A stretch of 64,000 nt of DNA. Origin: Bacteroidales bacterium UBA5515. GTDB lineage: Bacteria > Bacteroidota > Bacteroidia > Bacteroidales > P3. Of the stretch, positions 45,411 through 53,225 are shown piece after piece. Location: assembly GCA_002423895.1 (NCBI GenBank), contig DIOL01000026.1, positions 1-64,000 of the forward strand, read 5' to 3'. Numbering within the stretch: position 1 is the first letter of the stretch; every line of letters begins with the position of its first letter. A model generated the notes under the pieces. The model was not told the DNA's origin. It did no database searches and saw nothing but the letters and a program-made list of their open reading frames with translations. The position numbers and the translations under genes were made by a program.

Positions 45411-46334
45411 ATGATAAATTCAAAACAAATTGGCAATAAGATTGTCTTAGCAAGAAAGAAAATAAATCTTTCTCAAGCTCAACTTGCTAAACTTTTATTC
45501 ATAAGTTCGCAAGCTGTTGGAAAATGGGAGAGAGGGGAATCAATGCCTGATATAATAACACTTAATCGTCTTGCTGAAATTCTTGAAGTTGATCTTAATT
45601 ACTTTTCTTCTAATTCAGAATCCGATACCACTAAAATTCAGTCCGTTGAGTATTTGAATGAGAAGTCAGATATTCAGGTTTCTAATTTGCAGGAGGAAGA
45701 AGAACTAAAAACCTTTAATGGAAGCAATCTACCAAATATAGATTTTGCAGGTGTTACCTTACATAAAGTAAAATTTGAAGGAAGTATGCTAAAAGGTTCT
45801 AATTTTTCAGGAGCAGACTTGACAGGTAGCTCTTTTAAGGCAAGCGATTTGCGTGGATCTAATTTTGACAGTGCAAATTTAACTAACAGCAAGTTTTACG
45901 CTCTTGATTTATTAGATTCTAGTTTCAAAGAAACCATTATTGTAAGTACAGAATTTAGGTCAGTTGGGCTAGCTGGGGCTAAATTCATTAATGTAAAACT
46001 GACTGATGCAAAGTTATTAGAGAGTGATTTAAGACAAACATTATTTGAAAAATGTATTTTTAATGGAGTAGATTTAAAAAAATCCGACCTTAGAGGTTTG
46101 AGTCTTGATGAACAGACCTTTATTGGAGTAAAGTTTGATGGGACTATACTAAATAACGTGACTTTTAAAGGTGCAACATTAAAAAATGTATCTTTCATTT
46201 CTACTCATGCTTTAACTAATAAATATTACCGTGCTATAAAAACGATCTGCTTTGACGGAGCTATGATGGACAAGGTAACCTATGCTGTTCTCAAAAGTTT
46301 TGATGCTAATTTATCTAACGTTACTTTAATATAA
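45411..46334 (+). CDS. XRE-type transcriptional regulator with pentapeptide-repeat C-terminus
   Basis: 307 residues. N-terminal Cro/C1-type HTH (about 5-62): IGNKIVLARKKINLSQAQLAKLLFISSQAVGKWERG. A linker (65-100) precedes a right-handed quadrilateral helix of A(D/N)Lxx-like pentapeptides (about 105-260), for example GSNFSGADLTGSSFKASDLRGSNFDSANLTNS. This fusion is familiar from Firmicutes and less usual in Bacteroidota, and the decayed gene just downstream has a Firmicute-like sequence, suggesting joint transfer. Ligand or partner unknown; likely binds the repeats at 45295-45339. Confidence 0.88.
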   Translation: MINSKQIGNKIVLARKKINLSQAQLAKLLFISSQAVGKWERGESMPDIITLNRLAEILEVDLNYFSSNSESDTTKIQSVEYLNEKSDIQVSNLQEEEELKTFNGSNLPNIDFAGVTLHKVKFEGSMLKGSNFSGADLTGSSFKASDLRGSNFDSANLTNSKFYALDLLDSSFKETIIVSTEFRSVGLAGAKFINVKLTDAKLLESDLRQTLFEKCIFNGVDLKKSDLRGLSLDEQTFIGVKFDGTILNNVTFKGATLKNVSFISTHALTNKYYRAIKTICFDGAMMDKVTYAVLKSFDANLSNVTLI

Positions 46335-46342
46335 TCAAGAAT

Positions 46343-46440
46343 AAGCAAAATAATATAATTCAAGTAAAAGGGCTTAAAAAGTCTTATAAAATCTTCAAGT
46401 TCTAAATGGCGTTGATTTTGAAGTAAAACAGACAGTGTTT
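46343..46440 (+). pseudogene. Remnant of an ABC transporter ATP-binding protein gene
   Basis: Directly after the XRE gene, frame 46352-46399 reads NIIQVKGLKKSYKIFK, the classic start of an ABC ATPase. The frame breaks at a probable one-base deletion near 46399 and continues in the other frame as VLNGVDFEVKQTVF. The expected Walker A motif never appears; the match ends at about 46440. The start codon is also lost (AAT AAG where ATG AAG is expected). It is therefore a decayed, truncated gene. Confidence 0.75.
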
Positions 46441-46549
46441 CGTCCTACGGGATATATTATCCCTTATTATGTTTTATCAGGATTAAAAATCCTAAACTTT
46501 TAAGTCTGATACACAAAAATTTTGCAACTAATTGATTGATAGCTTCCAT

Positions 46550-46642
46550 ACACTATTACACCCCCCTTAGTATAGTGTAATGGTGTAATAAGTTTAATAG
46601 GTTCAGACTTGCACTAAGACAAGTTTGCTTAGTGCCAAGTCT
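46550..46642. repeat. Two hairpins downstream of the ABC remnant
   Basis: 46550-46561 pairs with 46575-46586 (one mismatch) and 46605-46618 pairs with 46628-46642 (one bulged base). There is no strong T run, so they are not clear terminators. They could be element-end structures. The rest of 46441-46704 contains nothing recognised. Confidence 0.55.
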
Positions 46643-46704
46643 AAACTCTTGATTTATTAAAAATAATTTAATTAAAACTATGATATAGTTTCCAATTAAA
46701 TGTT

Positions 46705-46712
46705 TATCTTTG
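46705..46712 (+). promoter_or_regulatory. Predicted -7 element
   Basis: TATCTTTG, about 58 bases before the ATG at 46771. Confidence 0.45.
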
Positions 46713-46770
46713 AGGTCTGAAAATGATTTAAAATTTAAATATTTATTAGAAACTATTAAGAACTTTTCTT

Positions 46771-47847
46771 ATGGCTAAAAATGTAATTTCCTTATTATTA
46801 TTGTTTTTGCTTCCTTTTGGAATTTTTGCTCAAACAAAAAAGATTGAATTTTCTTATGAACCTTTAAAGGTGATAAGTAATGATATTTATGTTGATTCGG
46901 TTATTGACTCAAGGGCTGATAAATCGTTGATTGGGTTTGCAAGTTATGATAATTTGAAGGGTAAGATTAATTTAAAGAATGGTGCAAGTGAGGCTCTCTC
47001 AGGCTTTTTTAGATTTAATTTTCCAAACTCTTATGGCAATCTTCCTGTTGTTGTTGAGATTAAGGATTTGTATGTAACAAAAACTAAAACAGATTATTTC
47101 GACTCAATAAAAACTAATCTTAATCTTGTTATTCATTATAAGGTTGATGATTCAATTTATGCACAATATCCTTATGAGGTTTCTTCTTCAATTAATGCTA
47201 TTAATGGGTTTAAAGATATTGAGAAAGAGATTAGGTATTGTATTGAGATTGCTTTTAAGGGTTTTATTGTAGAGAATATTAAGCTTATTTATGACTACAA
47301 GTCTAAATTTAAAGATACACAAGAGGATTCTCCTTCAAAGGCAAGGGATATTGTTGATCCTTCAATTAGTCTTAATTCAGAACAAAAATCACACAAAACA
47401 TACTCCACTGCCGTTGGTTTGGTTCCAAGTATGGGTGCAACTTCTTTGGGTGTTTCGCTTAGTATTTATAGTTTTGTTAATCAAAAAGAGGATCAAAAAA
47501 TTCTCTTACCTATGGTGGTAAATATTGATTATCTAATGGTAACGGATTATTTTATCAGACAATATGGTTATTCTAATGCTAAATTTTCTTATTACAAATT
47601 AGGGGTGAATCCTTTATTGAGAATTTATAAGAAAGCTTATTTTTCTTTTACAGGTCAGTTTGTTTTAGGATTTGATTCAATGGGAGGGGATACAAGGTTA
47701 GTTGTAGGTTTGAATTTGGGTCAAGGATTTTATTATTTCCCGAATAAGGGTTTTTATTGCGGATTTGGTATTTATGAATATGCATCTTCATCAAGAGTTT
47801 ATCCGTTTGATTTAGGTTTGAAATTGGAGTTTGGGGTGAAGTTTTAA
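46771..47847 (+). CDS. Secreted or outer-membrane protein, unknown function
   Basis: 358 residues with a signal peptide (VISLLLLFLLPFGIFAQ). The first half (about 25-185) is a mixed alpha/beta domain beginning KKIEFSYEPLKVISNDIYVDSVIDSRADKS; the second half (about 205-358) has alternating aromatic strands ending with LGLKLEFGVKF, which looks like a small beta-barrel. No motif was recognised. It is separated from the next gene by about 100 bases and lies between the XRE regulator and the S41-like peptidase. Confidence 0.7.
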   Translation: MAKNVISLLLLFLLPFGIFAQTKKIEFSYEPLKVISNDIYVDSVIDSRADKSLIGFASYDNLKGKINLKNGASEALSGFFRFNFPNSYGNLPVVVEIKDLYVTKTKTDYFDSIKTNLNLVIHYKVDDSIYAQYPYEVSSSINAINGFKDIEKEIRYCIEIAFKGFIVENIKLIYDYKSKFKDTQEDSPSKARDIVDPSISLNSEQKSHKTYSTAVGLVPSMGATSLGVSLSIYSFVNQKEDQKILLPMVVNIDYLMVTDYFIRQYGYSNAKFSYYKLGVNPLLRIYKKAYFSFTGQFVLGFDSMGGDTRLVVGLNLGQGFYYFPNKGFYCGFGIYEYASSSRVYPFDLGLKLEFGVKF

Positions 47848-47945
47848 AATAAACTATTTATTGACAACCCTTGAAGCCAAAATCAATAATATCTTTACAA
47901 ATATGATTTTTAGTTTAACAAAGTAATATAATTAGAAAATACATT

Positions 47946-49508
47946 ATGAATATAATTAAAGAAGTAATTTATAGTTTGTTTTTAATCCTTTTTGTTGCAA
48001 ATTTATCATTTGCACAAGAGCAAACATTGACAAAGAGACAAATGAATCAAGACTTTAATCAATTTGTTAAAATTATTGAAGATTGCAATCCTCAGCTTTC
48101 TGTAAGGAAAGCGGTAACAGGATATGATAATTTGGCAGAGATAAAAAAGTTAAGGAAAAATATTGATACAGTTACGACTAATATAGGTTTTGAAAGTATT
48201 ATAAGTACGGCATTAAAATATATTATGGATCAACATTCAACTTCTTCTTATTATTTTTATTCTGGTTATGAGAATTTGGACGGAATTGACACTATTTCTT
48301 TATTAGAAAAGCAACAAAAGAGTATAGATTTTATGAATAAAATTAATGAGAGTGCTCGTCAAAGGAATTTTATCCCTACTGAATTTCCTGTTCCTATTAC
48401 CTACTCTTATAGAGATAATTTATATTACTTAATAGGAGATAATAAGTACAAAAGTAAATCAGGAAAAGATACACTTAAAATTAGTTTATTAAAAGTGATT
48501 ACTTATAATGGAGAAGATATAAAAGAATATGCCGAAAAAGAAAAAGATAAGAGTATAAAAAGTTACTTTGATTACGAAAATAAAGAGTATAGTCATAAAA
48601 ATTATGGTTTTTTATGGTTAGATACAGTAGGAAAACTGAAGGTAGAGAATAATGATAGTATTTTTGAATTTAATATACAAGATTATATTTATAATATTCC
48701 AGGTTGGAACCAATTCACAAATAGTATTAAAATTGAAGGTGTACAAAAAGACAATAATTTTTATGGCAATGATTTGCGTATATTTGGAGATAGTATTCTA
48801 TATGTTCTTATTAGAAGTATGGTTAGGGAAGATACCGCTCTTTGTAATAAAATAAAAGCTGAGGCAAAAGGTAAGAATATTAAAAAAGTAGTAATTGATG
48901 TTAGAGGAAATAAAGGAGGTAGTGATTATACTTGGCATCAAGTATTAAAAGCAATAGTAAAAGATACATTGCCTTATCCTGTTAAGATAGCTTATAATGA
49001 TAGTAAAATGATGAGGGAAAAACTAAATAGTTTTAATGATTATACAAAAACAGAAAAATTATCTTGGTTAGGCAATAAGCGATTTAGAGTAATTCAAGAT
49101 ACAAATATGAAATTAGCACCCGATACAAACTCAATAAAATATGATGGAAAGATTTATATTTTATATGATTATAAAACATATTCTGCTGCTTATGATCTTG
49201 TTAATTATTCTGAATACTTGGATAATTTAGTTTCTGTTGGTTATCCAACAGGTCAGATATTAGGCTTTAGTTTAATGCCATCATTATTTCAATTAAAGAA
49301 TTCAAAATTTACTTTTCGTTTAGCAACAACAATAGATATAACAAATTGCAAAAAACCTTTGGATGTTTATCACGATAAACCAGAAATAGAGGTTTCTCCT
49401 AAAGTAGAAGAAGAATTATTATATCCTTATTCTAAATACGATATAAGAAGCCAAGAATATTTTTTTAAATATGATTCTTGGTTTAAAAAAGTGATAGAAG
49501 CAGAATAG
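47946..49508 (+). CDS. S41 family (C-terminal processing) peptidase-like protein
   Basis: 520 residues, signal peptide ending LSFAQ. IKKVVIDVRGNKGGSDYTWHQVL (about 311-333) is the S41 core (D-R-G-N-x-GG) and YILYDYKTYSAAYDLVNYSE (about 402-421) holds the expected catalytic Ser in YSAA. No PDZ domain is obvious. The rest of the N-terminal half is unfamiliar. A Bacteroidota exported-protease role is inferred. The next gene starts about 120 bases downstream. Confidence 0.75.
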   Translation: MNIIKEVIYSLFLILFVANLSFAQEQTLTKRQMNQDFNQFVKIIEDCNPQLSVRKAVTGYDNLAEIKKLRKNIDTVTTNIGFESIISTALKYIMDQHSTSSYYFYSGYENLDGIDTISLLEKQQKSIDFMNKINESARQRNFIPTEFPVPITYSYRDNLYYLIGDNKYKSKSGKDTLKISLLKVITYNGEDIKEYAEKEKDKSIKSYFDYENKEYSHKNYGFLWLDTVGKLKVENNDSIFEFNIQDYIYNIPGWNQFTNSIKIEGVQKDNNFYGNDLRIFGDSILYVLIRSMVREDTALCNKIKAEAKGKNIKKVVIDVRGNKGGSDYTWHQVLKAIVKDTLPYPVKIAYNDSKMMREKLNSFNDYTKTEKLSWLGNKRFRVIQDTNMKLAPDTNSIKYDGKIYILYDYKTYSAAYDLVNYSEYLDNLVSVGYPTGQILGFSLMPSLFQLKNSKFTFRLATTIDITNCKKPLDVYHDKPEIEVSPKVEEELLYPYSKYDIRSQEYFFKYDSWFKKVIEAE

Positions 49509-49627
49509 ATAATAAAACTTCCTTTATAATTAAAATGTATTGTATGGCGTTGTTATTAAGTGAGATATCCAATTTCTAATTGCCCATATGTACAAGAAAT
49601 TTACATGATATATTAAATAATATAACC

Positions 49628-51166
49628 ATGAAAAACAGGAAAAAAAAGATTATTGTATCTTTCTTTATTGAGTTAAATCTCATTTTCTCTTTAGGTTTGA
49701 TTTTTTATTATTTATTGCAATTGATTCTAAATGTTGATTTCATTTATGTATTTCTTGCTGTTGCAATCTTATATTATCTTTTCTCGTACTTTATTTTAAA
49801 GAAAACTATTTTTAAATACTTGAATGACAAAGTTAGCCAAAGATTAAAAATATTACTAATCCTGTTTGGTGCAAATATAATATTTTACCTTTTGGTGATG
49901 ACTTTAAACAATACTCATAGCTCAAAATATAGTTTTATGGGGATGAGGTATTATCCTTATAAGGTGCATTTGAAGGTTGATAAAAATGTTCAAAATAAGA
50001 TAGACTTTATTAAAAATGAAAACACTTCTGCAAAAGATTATATCATCAATTTATTTGATAAATATGATGTGGTTATATTGGGAGAAAGGCCTCATACAGA
50101 AAACACTCAATGGGATTTAATTTATTATATTGTTTCAGACAGGAGATTTATTGAAATGTCAGGAAATGTTTTTACTGAAATGGGCTCTACTGATTATCAA
50201 TATTTGGCAGATGAATATTTTAAAACAAAGTATAATTCAGAAAAAGAATTAGACAAGGCTACCACAAAATTATTTTATTTAGCACAGGGGTATACAGAAA
50301 AGAAAAATTATTTTACTTTCTTTAAGAGGCTTAATCTTTTAAATCAAACGCTTCCCGATTCTTTAAAAATTAGAGAAAACTTTACTGGAATTAATTTGTT
50401 TCCTCCAGATATTAAAACCCCTGAAGAGTTTGAAAAACATAATAAATATTGGAATCGTAATTATGATAGCATTATGGCGGATAATGTTATTAAGGGATAT
50501 GCAAGAATACAAAAGGGAGAAAAGCGAAAGAAAATGTTAGTAATAACAAATTTTACCCATTCATTCAATCTTACAAAACATAAATTTAAGAATTTAAAAA
50601 ATGAAACTACTTACATATTTGATTCTTTAAAGGGCAGTGTTGCAAATGTATTAATAAACAGTATAGCAGGAGGAAAGAAATACTATTCTCAGTTTTTTTT
50701 AGGTTCTCATAATAAAAGTTCTTGGGATAAAGCTTTTGAGCTATGTGGCAATAAAAGTATAGGTTTTGATTTGGAAGGCAGTCCTTTTGGAGAAGATCAG
50801 TTTGATATGAATTTGAATTTTAGCCAATTTAAATATAAAGATATTTATCATGGATTTATATTCTACAAATCAAAATTTGACTGGGTAAATTGGACTGGAC
50901 AATTCCCTTATGAGTTGGAAGATGATTTTATTGATGAATACAAAAGAAGGAATATCCTTTATGGTCGTGAGAAAGCAAACTTGTATATTCAAGAACAAAG
51001 GAAAAGTAAGGATTATGATAAGTTTGTTGAAAGAAAAATGAATACGGATTTATTTGTATATGCTAAACAGAATATTAAACTTATAAGCTATCAACTAATT
51101 TTTATCCTCTCAAACTTTCTAATTCTTATCTTGATTTTAAGATATATCATTAAGTCGAGAAAATAA
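49628..51166 (+). CDS. Membrane-anchored extracytoplasmic ExxHxE domain protein, paralogue of 42055-44403
   Basis: 512 residues from ATG 49628 (an upstream in-frame start at 49580 adds an unlikely hydrophilic tail). Three N-terminal helices (about 8-100), a large outside domain (115-470) and one C-terminal helix (480-505). Motifs match the other protein in order: KDYIINLFDKYDVVILGERPHTE (ExxHxE at about 152), TQWDL, VFTEMGS, VITNFTHSF (about 310), SIGFDLEGSPFGEDQFDM (about 376). This member lacks the RDD region. GE-x-x-H recalls the erythromycin-esterase/ChaN/TIKI group; substrate unknown. A bidirectional terminator follows. Confidence 0.75.
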   Translation: MKNRKKKIIVSFFIELNLIFSLGLIFYYLLQLILNVDFIYVFLAVAILYYLFSYFILKKTIFKYLNDKVSQRLKILLILFGANIIFYLLVMTLNNTHSSKYSFMGMRYYPYKVHLKVDKNVQNKIDFIKNENTSAKDYIINLFDKYDVVILGERPHTENTQWDLIYYIVSDRRFIEMSGNVFTEMGSTDYQYLADEYFKTKYNSEKELDKATTKLFYLAQGYTEKKNYFTFFKRLNLLNQTLPDSLKIRENFTGINLFPPDIKTPEEFEKHNKYWNRNYDSIMADNVIKGYARIQKGEKRKKMLVITNFTHSFNLTKHKFKNLKNETTYIFDSLKGSVANVLINSIAGGKKYYSQFFLGSHNKSSWDKAFELCGNKSIGFDLEGSPFGEDQFDMNLNFSQFKYKDIYHGFIFYKSKFDWVNWTGQFPYELEDDFIDEYKRRNILYGREKANLYIQEQRKSKDYDKFVERKMNTDLFVYAKQNIKLISYQLIFILSNFLILILILRYIIKSRK

Positions 51167-51185
51167 ATTGTTTTAATATGTAAGC

Positions 51186-51227
51186 AAAAAAATAGGGGCA
51201 AATGAAAAATTTGTCCCTATCTTTTTT
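51186..51227. terminator. Bidirectional terminator between the 49628 gene and efp
   Basis: Stem 51192-51203 with 51209-51220 (one G-T pair), with an A run before and a T run after, so it can act on both converging transcripts. Confidence 0.85.
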
Positions 51228-51247
51228 ATTCTGTTGTATTGAAGTCT

Positions 51248-51811
51248 TTATTTTATTCTTTCAGAATATTCAGATGTTCTTGTATCAACTTTAATTCTTT
51301 CTCCTGTTTCAATGAAAAGAGGAACTCTAATTTTTGCTCCAGTTTCAACAGTTGCTTCTTTAGTTGCATTTGTAGCAGTGTTGCCTTTTACTCCTGGTTC
51401 TGTGTAAGTTATTTCCATATCAACAAATGGTGGCAATTCGCAAGTAAGTGGTGTTTCAGTGTCTGCATGAACAATCATTTCAACGTATTGTCCTTCTTTT
51501 AGGAATTGTGGTGCATTGATGATTTCTTCTTGAATTGTTATTTGTTCAAAATCTTCAGTATGCATAAAATTATATCCAGAATCATCTTTATAAAGGAATG
51601 TGTATGGACGACGCTCAATGCGAGCTACGTCAATTTTTGTTCCTGCCAAAAAAGAATGTTCTAATGTTCTTCCTGTTTTGAAACTTTTTAGTTTTGTACG
51701 AACAAATGTATTTCCTTTGCCTGGTTTAACGTGTAAGAATTCAACTACTGAAAGCAAATCACCATTCATTTCAATACATAGTCCATTTTTAATATCTGCT
51801 GTTGTTGCCAT
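51248..51811 (-). CDS. efp: Elongation factor P
   Basis: 187 residues, three beta-barrel domains. TADIKNGLCIEMNGDLLSVVEFLHVKPGKG holds the loop with Lys, the position that is modified in other bacteria (here VKPGKGNTF). It prevents ribosome stalling at consecutive prolines. A 22-base gap separates it from the upstream hypothetical gene, so they are probably co-transcribed. Confidence 0.97.
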   Translation of the reverse strand: MATTADIKNGLCIEMNGDLLSVVEFLHVKPGKGNTFVRTKLKSFKTGRTLEHSFLAGTKIDVARIERRPYTFLYKDDSGYNFMHTEDFEQITIQEEIINAPQFLKEGQYVEMIVHADTETPLTCELPPFVDMEITYTEPGVKGNTATNATKEATVETGAKIRVPLFIETGERIKVDTRTSEYSERIK

Positions 51812-51833
51812 AAAAAAGTTTGGGTTTTTTTAA

Positions 51834-52091
51834 TTATTTTATATCTTCTTCTTTTCTTAGTTCTTCAATTCTGCTTTTCAAAAATTCATTTTCCTCTGTC
51901 AGGTCTTTATGGAATTTTTGATAGTAGTTTGCTTTTAGTGTGCTGCCAACCATTCTCAAAATACATACTCCCAAAAGCAAGGTAAGGGTTATTTCGGAGC
52001 TTGGTTTTAGAAAAATATAGTATCCTATTATTCCTATTATTCCTAAGTAGGATAATAAATCTAATAGTTTTGAGACTTTAATTGCATTCAT
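51834..52091 (-). CDS. Small membrane protein, unknown function
   Basis: 85 residues. Two hydrophobic segments (about 12-29 and 34-48) followed by a charged, helical tail likely to form a coiled coil (KFHKDLTEENEFLKSRIEEL). It sits directly before efp on the same strand. No motif identifies a function. Confidence 0.6.
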   Translation of the reverse strand: MNAIKVSKLLDLLSYLGIIGIIGYYIFLKPSSEITLTLLLGVCILRMVGSTLKANYYQKFHKDLTEENEFLKSRIEELRKEEDIK

Positions 52092-52148
52092 ATTTAATAA
52101 TGTTCAATAGATTGCAAAATTACTCCTTTTTCCCTTTTTAACAAAATA

Positions 52149-52182
52149 TTTGAATAAATGATGAATTTTTTATCTATATTTG
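52149..52182 (+). promoter_or_regulatory. Predicted promoter of the 52225 operon
   Basis: TTTG at 52149-52152 and TATATTTG at 52175-52182, spacer 22 bases. Confidence 0.6.
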
Positions 52183-52224
52183 CAAGTTGACAAATAGAGT
52201 AAAATAGTATTAAACCTATAAACT

Positions 52225-53223
52225 ATGAAGAGAATATTCTTGTATATTATTGTGAGTTTAATTGCCGTGAGTGGCTTTTCACAAAATGTTGTTGATCTTG
52301 ATGATCAAAAACTTACTGACTTTACTAATAAACTGATTAATCTTCCTTTCTCCGAAAGAGATGTTATTGTTAAGGCTTGTGAGGTGTTTGAAAAAGATTT
52401 TGCTAACGATCCTTATGTGGCAGATTGGGCATTTCAAATTCTTTACTACTACCATGAAATTAGTTGTGAAGACAAAACAGTAACTCTTCATAAAACTTTC
52501 TCCGATAAAGAAATTAGAGGATATTTCCATAAAGATATTTGGGTATTGCCTACTCTTAAATCTAATATTGCTTCTTTCATCACTGAATATGCAAAATGGG
52601 GTTATAGAATTTCTTCCGATGAGGATACTTCCTATGCTATGGAAGTTGATTCAACCTATTTGCTTAAACGTCTTTCAAAATATCTTTCAGCTGATTATGC
52701 TTACTACTTCACCAACTATGTTGCTGATTTGGGCGTTACTCCTTATTGGCATTGCACATTAAATGTTCCTATATCAGAAATTATGAGAAGAGTTCAGTGG
52801 AGAGATTTATTGCTTGACAGAAATCCTGACTTTGTTAGAAATGATTTAGTAACTCGTGAAATACAACACCTTCTCTTTTCTGTAACCAAAGGCTTGGAGA
52901 ATACTCCAATTTATGGACAAAATGAAGATGAAATGAAGGTTCACGACCCAAGAGAGGGATTCGATTTTACTAAAATTGCAAATGAATCAGAAATAATTTT
53001 ACCTCAATATAAGGATGCAATTCAAGCATATTACAGAACTTATCCTGAAACCACTTGGGGTTTGTATTTAACTGAATTTATGCATCGCTTAGCCCTTAAT
53101 AAATATCGTTTCTCCAACGAAATTGATGAATTTGTTTTAGAAAAACTTTTCCCAAGCAACAGAAAAAACATAGATCCTTTGTTAAAATATAAGGATATGC
53201 TTATTGACAATTTAATGGATTAA
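52225..53223 (+). CDS. Secreted hypothetical protein
   Basis: 332 residues, signal peptide MKRIFLYIIVSLIAVSGFSQ. The mature part is mainly helical with many aromatic residues; nothing matched a domain I know. It ends 2 bases before the S9 peptidase start, so the two are translated from one mRNA and may act together outside the cytoplasm. Confidence 0.75.
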   Translation: MKRIFLYIIVSLIAVSGFSQNVVDLDDQKLTDFTNKLINLPFSERDVIVKACEVFEKDFANDPYVADWAFQILYYYHEISCEDKTVTLHKTFSDKEIRGYFHKDIWVLPTLKSNIASFITEYAKWGYRISSDEDTSYAMEVDSTYLLKRLSKYLSADYAYYFTNYVADLGVTPYWHCTLNVPISEIMRRVQWRDLLLDRNPDFVRNDLVTREIQHLLFSVTKGLENTPIYGQNEDEMKVHDPREGFDFTKIANESEIILPQYKDAIQAYYRTYPETTWGLYLTEFMHRLALNKYRFSNEIDEFVLEKLFPSNRKNIDPLLKYKDMLIDNLMD

Positions 53224-53225
53224 TA

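Noticed and set aside
46605..46642. Rho-independent terminator
   Set aside because: A strong hairpin but not followed by a T run, so listed as a hairpin repeat only.
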